Shown piece after piece: positions 23,890 to 35,649 of a stretch of 64,000 bases of DNA. Under the pieces are notes generated by a model, which was given only the letters and a program-made list of their open reading frames with translations, searched no databases and was not told the origin of the DNA. The stretch lies in contig WNNJ02002497.1 in the NCBI GenBank assembly GCA_012934845.2, positions 1 to 64,000 on the forward strand. Direction: 5' to 3'. A program made the translations under genes and the position numbers. The DNA is from Pomphorhynchus laevis (taxonomy: Eukaryota > Acanthocephala > Palaeacanthocephala > Echinorhynchida > Pomphorhynchidae). Numbering within the stretch: position 1 is the stretch's first letter; each line of letters begins with the position of its first letter.

Positions 23890-24384
23890 GCAGTCAATGC
23901 TCTTATTCGTAGAGCTGTGATAGCGGCCGGTGTCCCGTCTCGCCTAGAACCAGTTGGACTGTGTAGATATGACGGGAAAAGACCGGAGGGCGCTTCATTG
24001 GTCCCTGGGGAAATGGTACGCCTACTTGTATGGGATTTTACCTGTCCCAACAAACTTGCGGCTACTAATTTGTTCAACGCGGTCTGTACACCGGGCGATG
24101 TGGCGAGAGTAGCCAAGAATCGGAAGCTTGACAAATACAGGTACATCGATGCGTTCCAATACACTTTTGTCCCATTGGCGATCGAGACAATAGGGGCAGC
24201 CGGGCCTATTACGTCCAGTTTCTTGGAATCTCCAGGGAAGAAGCAAGTTGCCGCTACAGGCGATGGGAGAGCAACGAGATTTCTCTCATAGAGATTGAGC
24301 TGTGCGGTGCAACGAGGCAACGCTGCCTGTCTTTTGGAGTTCGCCAGGGGATTGCATAAGATTATCAATCTGATCTTCGTCATG
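23890..24384 (+). mobile_element. RLE LINE family 1, C-terminal endonuclease fragment
   Basis: The plus frame from 23917 reads RYDGKRPEGASLVPG, LVWDFTCPNKLAAT, KYRYIDAFQYTFVPLAIETIG and a final ATGDGRATRFLS, then shifts frame into QRGNAACLLEF. The RPDG(x)n(V)WD(x)T pattern resembles the PD-(D/E)XK-like C-terminal domain of a widespread family of animal non-LTR elements. Here RPEG replaces the usual RPDG. Only this last domain remains. The minus-strand frame of 183 codons is a shadow. Function is inferred from family memory, not from a search. Confidence 0.65.
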
Positions 24385-24711
24385 ATTTCCCATTTATAAA
24401 CTCATTGTGATAATTGTGTATTTATAAAACATAAATGTTTAAAAAAATAGAAAAAATAAATTTAACAAATAAATTTATTATTTTTTCTTAAAATTTTAAC
24501 TCGAATTTTTTTATTTTCGTAAATTTTTAGTATTTCCGCAAACAAGCGTTTTAAAAAACCTTAATGGGAAATATCTACTGTAACTTGGCATAAAACGGTG
24601 CCACCAAAGCTTGTCCAATCCATAGTTCAGTCCAATGAAGCAAAGATTAAATCACGAGATATCACAATTTTAATTACGAATTTTAAATGAGCATACATTT
24701 TTAACATCGTC

Positions 24712-24739
24712 GCCAACAAGGTTAATGAACCTTGTTGGC
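24712..24739. repeat. 12-bp perfect hairpin, 4-nt loop
   Basis: GCCAACAAGGTT, AATG, AACCTTGTTGGC. It is GC-richer than its surroundings, which are otherwise featureless from 24440 to 25130. Confidence 0.9.
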
Positions 24740-25133
24740 AACTTGGATGATGCTAAGCTATTTTAGCGATAAAATATAAACCTTTTGAAAAGTGATTTAT
24801 TGGAAGATATATCACTTGTTCACTATGAAAGTTGTAATTTGTACTGATTCATGTTAGGATTTCTGGGATTTATTTATTGATCCCCACATTAATACAATGA
24901 AGCTTATCTTGTGTTATCGAGAGTTTAGTGGCGCAATTACTCTGACTACAAAGGGCTTTTAAATAATTGACGAAATAAAAATTAGCTTTTCTCTAAATAC
25001 ATTGTTTTACCATAGGGTGAAGTTACTATCGGGCGTGTTTAATATACAATCGATGTGTTCATTATCTATTTAAATTACATTTAGCCATATTTGATTGTCA
25101 ATAATTTAAATTATATGCAGTATAAGTTTCAAT

Positions 25134-25226
25134 ATGACTGAAGCGTTCTATACAATTGACGATGTTGATTCAAGAAAACTCAATAACGTAGAAATTAAAA
25201 ATTTATTGCACAAGCGGGTTTTTTAA
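25134..25226 (+). other. Short ORF, possible first exon (unidentified)
   Basis: ATG-started frame of 30 codons, MTEAFYTIDDVDSRKLNNVE then IKNLLHKRVF and a stop. It looks more protein-like than its AT-rich setting, and the LNNVEIKNLL portion resembles the start of small LEM- or SAP-type helical domains, but this is a guess. The RLE LINE fragment begins right after it. A chance ORF is equally possible. Confidence 0.2.
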
Positions 25227-25233
25227 TAATTTT

Positions 25234-25660
25234 GTGCTGAATATTTACATTAACAACTCTTATGGTGCAGCTCTTATACAATGGGAAGCTGACTATATAC
25301 TCGTTTGGGATTTCATTTGCCCGAACACCCTGTCCGCCAGTCATGTCGCACATGCAGTGTCTTCTGCTAGCGCTGTTGCAGCCCACGCGGAGCAGCTCAA
25401 ACGAACCAAATACAGCTGCTACGAGGATCGACAGTATTTGTTCGTCTCCATCGCCATCGAAACACCATGGGCGATCAGTCCTAGCGCTTCTGCGTTTTTG
25501 AGGCAGCTTGACTCGAGATTGGGGCGGACAACAGGAGATAAACGCGCATTCAGCTGCAATGAATCAGCGCAGCCGTGCAACGAGGGAATGCGACATCATT
25601 TTTGGATGAAGATCCCTCCATAGGCAATTACATTCTTTGACGATTTATATATTTATACTT
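25234..25660 (+). mobile_element. RLE LINE family 1, second C-terminal fragment
   Basis: The plus frame reads ILVWDFICPNTLSASHVAHA, EQLKRTKYSCYEDRQYLFVS, AIETPWAISPSASAFL and RTTGDKRAFS, then shifts to SAAVQRGNATSF. This parallels the fragment at 23890-24384 block by block, so the two are diverged copies in the same orientation about 1.3 kb apart. The RPDG part is missing. Confidence 0.65.
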
Positions 25661-26840
25661 GTATCAATTATCTTAATAATAAATTTCGTCAATTAGCAAC
25701 TAACAAATAAATGAAAGGCGGCATTATTATTTATTTCTAGTATTTCGGATGTACATACGTTCGCTATTTTCAATGTTTGTATTTCAAATCTTGCATTTCT
25801 CAAGTAAAAATTTAAGATTTAATAAGATATTTACAATAGCTTAATTCGTTATTTATTTAATTACCTATTAAATTTTTAAAGTTTTCAGAAATAATTGATC
25901 ACCAATTTCTTTCATTTTAAATATTTGCTTAATGTTAAAAATATTTAACGAAATAAAGCATTTCGGTCGTTTTAACTAACATTTTTTAACTTGATCAATT
26001 ATGAAGACAATTTCTTGATATTTCGCATTCGGAACAAAAAAACTGATTATTTTGTTCTAATGGTGTTCTATTATATCATTAGCGAAATGATAATAATATC
26101 CATTTTTATTTTCCCAGATGTACATATTTAAAACGATAAAATGGATCAAAATAAATTTATTCAGTTTAAACTATGACTTAATGTGTGAGTAAAGCCCTCG
26201 AATAGTATAATTTCGGGATTAAAGTATTAGCAGCAGAGCTAAATAGATACCGAAGTATGACCAATTTTTTAGATAATCGAAGTTAATGTAAATTGTCTAA
26301 TTGCTAGAAATTCAGGAAAACATTATTTACCTCATTAATAGTTATAAATATATAATATTCACTTAATATTAATTATTAGAAAAATAAATATTTGTCAAAT
26401 TAGTACCAATTTACTTTCAAAAGTAAAACATTATTTATTTTAAAATAATGTAATTAAATTATTTACTTTGATTGTAATGTTTTAGAAAAACATTATTTAC
26501 TTTCAAAACTTTCATCCATAGAAATATTCAATTTACAGTTTTATTACAATCAAAATCATACCCTTTTTAAATTTTTAAAGGACAAGTAAATATTTAAAGT
26601 TTATTAATTAAACGATAATTTTTTTATTAAGATATAATACGATATAAATATAGATTATTAAAGCAATATAGAACAGTATATAGCAATTACTAATTTTTAT
26701 AATTTTGTAAGTTAAGTAATTAATTTAAAGAATTAATTACTTAAAGTAATTATTAATAATTACTTAAAGTTATTATTGTAAATTATGTCCTTAAATATTA
26801 AAGACAATCGCATTCAATTAACAAATTGAATTAACATTTT
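25661..26840. other. AT-rich upstream region of the FAD synthase gene
   Basis: No coding frame, no recognisable repeat except local A/T duplications around 26330-26530 and 26700-26760. Intron, promoter and 5' exons of the downstream gene could lie here, but nothing identifies them. Confidence 0.5.
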
Positions 26841-26843
26841 CAG
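26831..26843 (+). other. Splice acceptor-like site before the FAD synthase ORF
   Basis: TTAACATTTTCAG ends at 26843, a strong pyrimidine-AG acceptor. The frame of the gene has a TGA at 26860-26862, so any exon starting here is 5' UTR for 31 nt before the ATG at 26875. That fits an intron in the leader or trans-splicing. Confidence 0.45.
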
Positions 26844-26874
26844 GTATAAATATCAATTTTGAAATAGCGATGAG

Positions 26875-27984
26875 ATGCTAGTTCAAATAGTACACACTTC
26901 AGATTACAGTTCAGAACAACTCAATAAATACAACAAAACATGTATGTCTGTGCCGAATACAGTTGAAGATATTACTCAGCAATTAAATATTCTATCAGAG
27001 AAACCTGGTACAATTAAAATAAGTAAGCTTAGCCGAAATGTAATCAACGCCTTGAAGATTTTTGACAATGTTAAAGTCAGTACTAGCAGAGTGATGTTTG
27101 AATCTTTCAAAGATATCGAAAATATGATCGAAGTGTTGAGCAGGTGGAAATGTGTAGGCGTGCACTTTGATGGTAAACTATTGGAATCCATTGATTCTCA
27201 AATAACATATGCCGTAATGCGCGATCTTAAGGATAAATCAGCGGATAATGTAGACGAACTTCAATTTTTATGCGATTTTGTTAAGAAATATTTAAAGGGA
27301 AAAGATAGTAACAGCCTTTTACCTGCTACTATCAACAGTATACTGGCTGAATGTACGGATCACGTTGCTCAGTCTGTTGAGGTGTTGAAACACGTTTTAT
27401 CATTTTTCGGTTCGGATCACTGTTGTGTGTGCTTTAATGGCGGTAAAGATTGTACGGTTGCTTTGGATTTAACTATGAAAGCAGTAAAAGAGATCCTTCC
27501 TAATAATAAATGTCCTTCTCTGGTGCTACTTACTACAAACGACGAGTTCCCTGAAATAATCGAATTTGTAAGATCGGTTAGTACTCAATATAATCTTCTT
27601 GAACTACGAGCAGACAGCTATAAGCTAGCATTGAAAAAGCTTCGGGATCAATACCCACGATTCCTTGCGTGCATAATGGGATCACGAAGAAGCGATCCAG
27701 GATGTAGTGATCTATCCGTTCTAGCAGTAACCGACAACGGTTGGCCTTCATTTATACGAATTAATCCGATCATAGACTGGTCATATACAGACATATGGGA
27801 ATACATTAGAAAACAACAGTTGAGTTACTGTTGTCTTTACGATCGTGGATACACTTCGATAGGACCACGCAGCAAAACGAAACAAAATTCAGCGTTAATT
27901 CGTAATGGGGAATATATTCAAGCTAGTAGCCTACATGACGACAGTTTAGAAAGATCAGGAAGAAGTAAATCTATTTTCAAATAA
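26875..27984 (+). CDS. FLAD1: FAD synthase (FLAD1-like, PAPS-reductase-type domain)
   Basis: Makes FAD from FMN and ATP, the last step of flavin cofactor synthesis. It is 369 residues, intronless in this span, with an in-frame TGA just upstream supporting the ATG at 26875. The C-terminal half is a clear FAD synthase domain: FNGGKD (residues 187-192), EFPE (224-227), GSRRSDP (269-275), RINPIIDW (295-302) and LYDRGYTSIG (321-330), then SLERSGR near the end. The N-terminal 170 residues do not show a convincing molybdopterin-binding domain, which animal FLAD1 usually carries. They may be a diverged remnant, or earlier exons may lie upstream. AATAAA overlaps the stop codon, a likely polyadenylation signal. 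It is the only confident host gene, sitting between RLE LINE remnants. A retrocopy is possible but the frame is fully open. Confidence 0.9.
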   Translation: MLVQIVHTSDYSSEQLNKYNKTCMSVPNTVEDITQQLNILSEKPGTIKISKLSRNVINALKIFDNVKVSTSRVMFESFKDIENMIEVLSRWKCVGVHFDGKLLESIDSQITYAVMRDLKDKSADNVDELQFLCDFVKKYLKGKDSNSLLPATINSILAECTDHVAQSVEVLKHVLSFFGSDHCCVCFNGGKDCTVALDLTMKAVKEILPNNKCPSLVLLTTNDEFPEIIEFVRSVSTQYNLLELRADSYKLALKKLRDQYPRFLACIMGSRRSDPGCSDLSVLAVTDNGWPSFIRINPIIDWSYTDIWEYIRKQQLSYCCLYDRGYTSIGPRSKTKQNSALIRNGEYIQASSLHDDSLERSGRSKSIFK

Positions 27985-28149
27985 AATTGTTTTAATTTGA
28001 AGTAGTCTGATTTGTTATTATAAATGTCGAAACTGTAGTCTTTTAAATTATTATTGAGTTCAACTTCAAACAAGCATGATAAATATAAGTTTTTTTTTAT
28101 CAAAAATATAAAATAATCTAAAATATAAATTTCTCACAATACCATTCCG

Positions 28150-29620
28150 CGTCAATTATGTTCTCGAAATGATTTTTAAAACCGCCTCGGATAGTGGGAC
28201 TATGCAAGCGTTTACGGTTTCAGGCGAGGCGATGACCTCGGTCTTTCGCCAATTTTGCTCGAGCTCCATCACCTTGAAGCTCGCATCTAGCCAGACGAGT
28301 GTAGAAAAGATTGCCGATGGCGTCCTGCCGATTATGCCGTCGTCTAGGTAACACATGTTGAGTTTTATTCCGGGGGATATGGCATACATGTTCAATTGTA
28401 CTCTTAATAGCCAACGAGAATAGTAACGGGTATAATGGTTCCTCATGCACGACTCATTCACATGAGTTGAGAGGGTCGAGTGAGCCAAAACGAAGGAGTG
28501 CCTTGCACTTGTACGAAAGGTCAAACCACGGCAACAGCTCTGGAACGTTCTCTCGGATCGCCGATCGTGAGTGTGAACTGGACACTGGGTTGAAGGCGTT
28601 TGAGAGGTCGATATTCATTCAGGTTCAGCTGTCATTGGCATGTTGCTCGTGAAGTCGTTTAACGCTGTGAACAATCCCTTGCACTGCGTTTGGGGTTGCT
28701 ACCCCTAATTGTGTTGGTTGTAGTAGGCTGGCGAAGCGTTTCTGAGTTGAAACATGCACTTTGAACAGAGACGTCGGAGAGTTTCGCCGACGGCTATTGG
28801 TCTTATTACCCGTTTTTTCGGCAATGCGATCAAGTTCACGCCTGCGATGTAGGGCGTCTTTTCAGAAGGTGCGAGTCCTGCAAGGAGATGGTCGACAAGA
28901 TGCGTAAAATTCTCAAGTAGTGATCCGCCGCTATTCGCTCTTAACATATCCTGGAGATGATCTAATCTTAGCCCCAGACAACCTGATCATGACTCTGAGG
29001 GGAAGGAGTTGAACGCGGCAAGGACTGCTTCGCTACTTATAATTATTGACGAAGACGGATTGTTCGAGCAATTCTGTAAGACTATTGGAGGAGAGAGGTT
29101 TATTATGGCAGCTGCTATATGTGGGAGGATGAAAACTTTGCAGGAGTGTCCGTGCTTGTACAGATGGGGTGGACATTTCGACTGAAATCAGGCGCTGGAC
29201 TGCTTTCCTGTAAATTTCGTGTTTGGCTAGGCCGATGCAAGCGAGTTCTGGCGTGCCGTTCGGTTGGCGATTTGTATTATTGCGTGGCGTTGCTTTCACT
29301 GATGGCAAATTTGCCAAGTCAGTTGCCGCGTGGGCTCTTATTGACTCGCAAATGTGCTTTTCCATCTCATATCGACCTTTACATGTTGTGGGTATTGAGC
29401 AACTAAATCACGATTTTGCGAAAAACAGCAACTTTATCCATGAACGACATCCCTGATTTGGAGTGCGCGTTTGATGCTGTCACAGAAATGGGTGGCTGCT
29501 AGGACCCTTCGGCAATTCATTGCGCCAGCATGATTGAAGACACGATAGACGTTTTCAATCGTCCACTCGAGCGGTTGGAATTGCTAATGGTGATTTGATG
29601 ACATCTGCGGTGGCTTCGTA
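28150..29620 (-). mobile_element. RLE LINE family 1, RT region, decayed
   Basis: Read on the minus strand. About 28950-28700 gives GVNLIALPKKRVIRPIAVGE followed by TLRRLCSKC, and about 28360-28190 gives MCYLDDGIIGRTPSAIFSTL, the palm with a YLDD box. These are hallmarks of the same LINE family whose C-terminal domains lie at 23.9 and 25.2 kb. Upstream frames (29365-29033) fit the region before the RT. There are about five or more breaks. The 3' end lies about 170 bp beyond the FAD synthase stop, in opposite orientation. Plus-strand frames here are shadows. Confidence 0.75.
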
Positions 29621-29814
29621 GGATTAAGCCTCCGACACATGGTCGAAACAGCTATGAAGGAATCCCACGCCTGAACCTGAACATCCTTGAACCTCCGAAC
29701 TTTGAAGACGATACCATGCACAAGAGGTTAAGGCAATGTCTCTCTGGCATAGGATAGAAGGACGCCTTCTTCTTTCAATTCGTGTAGTTAATTGCGCTGT
29801 ATTCGTGTATATTA

Positions 29815-29975
29815 TTGTGTGCAGAAGTAATATAAGTAATATAATATTATACGTATATTATATATAAGATATATTATATTATAAGATATATTATATTATA
29901 TTATAAGATATATTATATTATATTATATAAGATATATTATATTTATATTATATATTATTATAATATTATAAGTAT
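29815..29975. repeat. TATTATA/ATAAGATATATTAT simple repeat
   Basis: Low-complexity block of TATTATA with the phrase ATAAGATATATTATATTAT repeated about four times. The short hairpin TACGAAACTC, 15-nt loop, GAGTTTCGTA follows at 29991-30025. Confidence 0.85.
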
Positions 29976-30044
29976 TTTTATTTATAAAAGTACGAAACTC
30001 CAGTCAATGAATTTAGAGTTTCGTAAATAATTAAATTATTGAAT

Positions 30045-30115
30045 ATTTTCGGACCCATTTGCGGATAACCGTGTATTTGATTATTATTAAATAAATATAT
30101 TTAAAAAAAGTATTT
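30045..30115 (+). mobile_element. Possible 3' tail of an RLE LINE family 2 copy
   Basis: CCCATTTGCGGATAACC at 30056 followed by AAATAAATAT matches CCCATTTGCGGGAACC and ACAAATAAATCT at 36906-36955, the 3' tail of the family 2 copy at 35.6-37 kb. Only the tail is present. From 30116 to 30225 the DNA is A/T only. Confidence 0.45.
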
Positions 30116-30224
30116 ATATATTATTAATTATATTATTATCTTTAAAATATTATTTTTAATTTTTTTACTATTTATTTTATATAAATAATAAAAACACGCT
30201 TCAAACGCATTCAACTCTGTTAAC

Positions 30225-31795
30225 AGGAAGTTGGCGTTTCGAAATATGCAGTTCGTATGCCCGGCCCTTGATGGTGTTTTAGTCAATTTATACGGAGGAA
30301 CGGGAATAATGACGGTGGATAATGAAATTTGGTACCCGTCTGAAGGTTTCACACAGGGCGATCCGTTTTCGATGGTGGCATATGCAGCAGCGTCACTCCC
30401 TCTGATCGATCGTCTACAAAGTCACGTGCTTTCAGCCACGCATAAATGGTATGCAGACGATGCGAATGTCGTGGGATTAGTCGGAGCATGCCTTTCGGCT
30501 CTAAATTTCTTGATAGCTGAAGGTCCGGCTTCCGGCTTCCACTGTAACCCCGCAAAATGATGTCTTTTTGTTCCCACTCTAACGCCAAGCACGCAAAATA
30601 GGTATTTGCTGATTCCGCAACTCCGATAAGATCAGATGAGCTTAAGTCCTTGGAGTTGTAATAGGCTCAAAAGAGTTTACAGACGAGTGGATCGTCAAAA
30701 GGGGTCCAAAATTGGGTGTCGCTTGTAAACCGCTTGGCCGAAGTAGCCGCAATTGACCCACAGTGTGCTCACGCTTGTTTGACTCACTCTATTCAGCACA
30801 GGTGGGCGTTCGTCCTAAGGACATGTCAATTTGATCGTGTCCGTCTAATTCCTGTGAAGATTGCAATAAGGAACACTTTGATTCCTAAAATATGTGGAAT
30901 GCCACTAATATCGGATTTCGTCAGACAGGTTTTCAGTCTCCCAGTAGGAATGGGTGGATTGGGAGTCCGCGATATATTGGTGATGCACGAATTGGAATAC
31001 GGTTGGTCTCTATTGTTATTTCATACATTGCAATCTGTTGACACGAGAGAAGAAGCAATGCGAGAGACGATTAGAACGATTGTTCGTTAGAAGTCAAACT
31101 TTTGGGCGGCGATTCTCGAAAGCATAAAGGCGTCTGGACCATCCGTATTGCTCAACACCATCCCATACGCCAGGAAAAAGGTGCCTCATTGTAATTATCT
31201 CAAGGCCAATCACAAGCGAGGACTGTCGCCTTTCTGCTCGTGAATTTTAAGACGCGATAAATTCAAGATATGGCATCACATGTTCAGACGTCTCGTTATC
31301 GTGTATATGTGGATAACCCAACAATGTGGCACATGCGTTGTAGTGTAAAAAAAGGTGGTTAGCCAATCACTTGCCATAATTCACTACACGACATAATTGC
31401 AAGATATTTGAGCAGGGTTTCTTCGTGCGTAGCGGTCGAACCGTCCTAGCTTCAGTACACCCATCGCACGTATTCGATTCGCCTAAAACAACAAGAGATC
31501 GAGATGCCCGCTCGGATAAAGTATGTACAGGTCTCTTGGGAAATGGAAATGAGCGGTCCTTCATGGACATAGTCGTATTCAACTCCAATGCTCCTTCCTA
31601 TTCCCAGAGAACCCCTGCCAATGCACACGGTTATCACGAGATGAGAAAGAGGAATCGATACCTTGAAAGGATAGTTGATGTGGAGCGAGGGAGTTTCTTC
31701 CCACTAACTTTTTCGACGAGTGGTGGAGCAGGAATTATGGCAAAATTCGTCATAAGGACAATTGCGGAAAGAACGGCGGATAAAACGGGCGGGAA
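30225..31795 (+). mobile_element. RLE LINE family 2 copy (RT to C-terminus), decayed
   Basis: Parts in order: RT palm with FTQGDPFSMVAYAAASLPLI and WYADDANVVG (30350-30480); thumb and linker with AHACLTHSIQHRWAFVLRT and VGMGGLGVRD (30760-30970); a CICG...H...C knuckle near 31303-31345, interrupted by stops; then a PD-(D/E)XK-like C-terminal domain with FMDIVVFN (31560) and VERGSFFPLTFSTSGG (31680). It ends abruptly at about 31795, where the second Mag-like element begins. Five or so breaks. The whole layout (RT, CCHC knuckle, restriction-like nuclease) is that of RLE-type LINEs. Confidence 0.75.
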
Positions 31796-31797
31796 AG

Positions 31798-34700
31798 TTC
31801 ATGGCAAGTATCGAAAATTTACAGGATGAACATAAATTACCTTTGCTAACAAACCTGGTAACAAGCGAATTGTTTCGATTCATCGAGTCATCTCAAACTT
31901 TCGACGAAGTGCTCGCCGCCTTAGAAGTACTCTTCATTAAGCCGCGTAATATAATATTTCAACGACACGTATTATCGACATGTCGACAATCCTTTTTCAC
32001 AGACAATAGATGAGTTCGTACCGGAGTTATTGCGTCTGGGGAAGTTATGTGAGTTTGAAGATGTAAAGGCCAAAGAGCATCACGATCTTTATGTACGAGA
32101 TTCTTTCATTCGAAAATTTTGATCACCAGTTATTCGACAAAGATTGCTCAAACGACATCGCCTCACGTTGGACGAGGCAAATGAAGCTGCTCGATCGCTG
32201 AAGCAGGCAGAAATCCAAGCAAATAATTATTCGACGGTGAACCCGTATACATCAGACATAGTTAACGTGGCTGCATGTGAAATCACGGAACTCGACAACA
32301 CCAACTATAGCGAAATAAATGCAGTGCTCAAAAACTGTTTCTTTTGCGAAGGCCTCCAACATCCTCGCACTCAATGTCCGGCTCGAGAGGCAGAATGTAG
32401 AAAGTGCCGAAAGAAAAGACATTTTGCCAAGGTGTGCCGATCAACTGGACCAAGAAAAATGTATACTTTGAATACTACTAGTATTACTCAAATTACATGA
32501 TCGTCGATCACTTCAGGATTATCTCGTTCGACTACGAAAATAAGAATAGGATCCTTAACCGCCTATGCGCTAATCGATACGGGTAGCAGTGGTAATTTCA
32601 TATCTACACAAATGGCCAATTGGTGTTAGTTATCCACCCATAAAAGTCACGAATGCGTGCAAATGGCATCAACCTCATTTTTAAGAATTCTGGACAGATA
32701 CTGTTTTATTTCGTTCAAATTAAACGGCAATGAATACAACAATTTCAAATGTCTAATTGTGATGATCTCTGCGCGGAAATAATTTTGGGTCACTCGTTTT
32801 TCGAACGATTATCAAGTGTGACAGTCCAATTCGGAGGAGAAAAGCCCGGGATCACTGTGAGAACTTTACAAGCTATAAAGATCGAACCGATTTCTCTATT
32901 CAAGCATTTGGCAACAGACATATATTTAATTCAAACAAAATCTAGACGCCGTACTCCTTCTCAAGATGCGTTCATACGATCTGAAATAAAGCGACTACTT
33001 CGTGACGACATTATCGAAGGTAGCTATTCACCGTGGAGAGCTCAGGCGTTTATTGTTACCAGCGCGACAGGCAAAAGGCGAATGGTAGTGGATTATTCGC
33101 GAACGATCAACCGGTTTACAATGCTTGACGCGTACCCGTTACCACGTACAGATGATCTGGTCGACAAGTTGTCAACGTTCAAAATATTTACATGTCTGGA
33201 CATGAAGGACGCATACAACCAAATACCAATCCTCCAATCAGAACGAGAATACACGGCGTTTGAAGCGGGAGGTGGGTTATACCAATACAAACGAATTCCC
33301 TTTGGCCTAGCCAATGGAGTAGCCGTGTTCCAACGCGTGATTAATTTTTTAATACATCACGAACATGTACAAAGAGTGTTCACGTATTTAGATGATGTAA
33401 TAGTTGTTGGTAAAGATTAACAAGAACACAACTGCAATCTTCAACGTTTCTTGAAAGTAGCTCATGCATACAATATAACTATGAATGAGTCGAAAAGCTC
33501 TTTTGAATATTAATCAATATGCGTACTGGGTCAATGCATAGCTGGAAGCATAGTAAAAGCCGATCCCAAAAGACTCGCTTCACTTGTCGCGCTTGAAGTT
33601 CCATTAGATATTCATGGTCATCAACATCTATTGGAACTTTTAACATATTATTGCCGATGGATACCTCATTTGCTGATAGAATTCGAAAATTCGCAGAATG
33701 TCGAGAATTTCCATTGAGTGAATATGCATTGGCTAGCCTAAATGATATTAAATCGGCTCTCCTTGTAACTTGTCGTTCAAGCATAAGCGAAGAACTGCCG
33801 TTCGAAGTCGAGACGGATGCGTCATAAATTGCAATTTCTGCAAAACTCAGTCAACGTGGTCGACCAGTCGCGTTCTTTTCACGCGTACTATCTAAAGCAG
33901 AGAAACGACATCCGGCTACCGAATTAGAAGCTTTAGCTATCATTGAATCGATCCAGGAATAGCGTCATTATCTGTTGGGACGTCTGTTCCAGATTATTAC
34001 AAATCAACGATCGGTGTCGTTTATGATGTCTTCACATTCAAGTAGAATTAAGAATGATATAGAGCGCTGGAGACTAGAAATTTCGCAGTTTCGATTCGAA
34101 ATTATCTACCGCCCAGGAAGAGAAAACCTGGCAGCTGATGCTGTGTCACGTTTGACTTGTTCAGCAATAGCAAAACCATTAAATTCGCAAGTTAGACTTC
34201 ATAGAGACTTTGTCATTTAGCGCAAACGCGAATGCAGCATTATATAAAGGTAAAAAATTTACCATTCTCTCTAGACGATGTCCGTGTGGTTTGTGAAAAT
34301 TGCCAAGTTTGCGCGCTAGTAAAACCGAGATTCTACCGCCCCCGATAGCAACATTAATAAAGTCTATAAAACCGTTTGAGCGATTGTCAATTGACTTCAA
34401 CGGTCAATTACCTAGTTCCGCTGAGAATAAATACATTCTGACAGTGATAGATGAATATTCACGCTTTCTGTGGGCGTTTCCCTGTCAAAATACGTCGACT
34501 GAATCAGCGATGTCGTCCTTGAGGGGCTTGTTTTTTATGTTTGGAACACCGAAGTCGATTCATTCCGACCGGGGAAGTGCGTTTATGTGAATTCAATCAG
34601 TTTGCATCTACATTAAATATTGCGACAACCAATACATCAGCATACAATCCTAGAGGCAATGAACAGTGTGAACGTTTGAATGGATCCAATTGGCGTGCAG

Positions 34701-35580
34701 TAGTTGGCCACGATTGATGCTAAGTTGCCCATCGGATCATAGGAGTCTGTGCTACCATAAGTTCTCAATTCACTCCGGACTCTACTATGCACTGCCACAA
34801 ACTCAACTCATCACGAGCGACTGTTTGCATACGACCGAGGGTCAACGATGGGAAAGTCATTACCGTTGTGGTTATTATCAACCAAACCAATTCTTATCCG
34901 ACGTATGGAGAGGGACGGAGCTAAATATATTCCGCATATAACTCCCGCGGAACTCCTGGAATCTAATCATAATTATGCGGTGGTCAGACTTAGTAGTGGA
35001 CACATATCTACAGTTTCGACACGAGATTTGGCTCCCTGGCCTGCGGCAGAAATCGAGATCGATGACGAGGGTATCAATCAAAGTACTGAACACAATTCCC
35101 AAGCTACGCCAGAGATCATCGTGCCGTGCAACGTACTACAACCGAGACATGACTCCCCGACCATTCATCAGCGTGTAAATCAGCCAAACAGATCTGAACC
35201 GGAGGAGAAACAAAACACATCGACCAGTAGTGACACCTTGTCATTACACGAACAGTTAACGAGGACCGATCACATCGAACGACCAAGAAGAGTACAAAGA
35301 CCTCCACAATATCTGAAGGATTTCTACAGAGGGGATGATTTTTAGTGATGATTGGACATCACTAAAATATCACTATATAGTTCGAACTTGATATAGTTCG
35401 AACTATATCAAGTCATTTGCTCTGTATTTTGTTCGTGATAAAGCTTGCAACTTGATTTCTTATTATATTCAATAGAGTAAGCACATTAAAAATACACGTC
35501 GATAAAAGCGCCTTCTATTTTAGCTCCAAATAATTCTGAACAAGCAATCTCTCGTGATCGGTTACCGGTTGTTAACGTTT
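31798..35580 (+). mobile_element. Second Mag-like Ty3/gypsy element, older, 5'-truncated, broken
   Basis: Fossil LTR element related to the one at 12.9-16.8 kb. Parts: gag from its middle (31.8-32.0 kb) with a CCHC pair (CFFCEGLQHPRTQC and CRKCRKKRHFAKVC) at 32.3-32.45 kb; protease-like DTGS at 32.58 kb; RT with VVDYSRTINRFTMLDAYPLP and FTYLDDVIVV at 32.95-33.42 kb; RNase H at about 33.8-34.15 kb; integrase at 34.25-35.0 kb; a C-terminal tail to about 35345. The start of gag and any 5' LTR are missing, the left edge abutting the RLE LINE. A purine tract (AGAGGGGATGA) near 35330 suggests a 3' LTR beginning about 35334; its end is not certain. Broken in roughly eight places, clearly older than the first copy. 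Confidence 0.85.
35386..35413. repeat. 28-bp perfect palindrome
   Basis: ACTTGATATAGTTC (35386-35399) followed immediately by its reverse complement, with no spacer. A second ATATAGTTCGAACT lies just before it. It is in the presumed 3' LTR region of the second Mag-like element, so it may be part of the LTR or a later foldback. Confidence 0.95.
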
Positions 35581-35649
35581 GTTATTGAAGATAATATCGA
35601 CGAATATTGGACGTGGAAAATTTTTCTATCTTGACATTAGAAAATGTTT

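Noticed and set aside
23832-24383. 183-codon minus-strand ORF
   Set aside because: The plus strand carries the recognisable RLE LINE motifs in family order; the minus frame has none.
31762-32013. A fusion gene joining the RLE LINE tail and the Mag-like gag
   Set aside because: Only a chance open frame across the junction of two unrelated elements.
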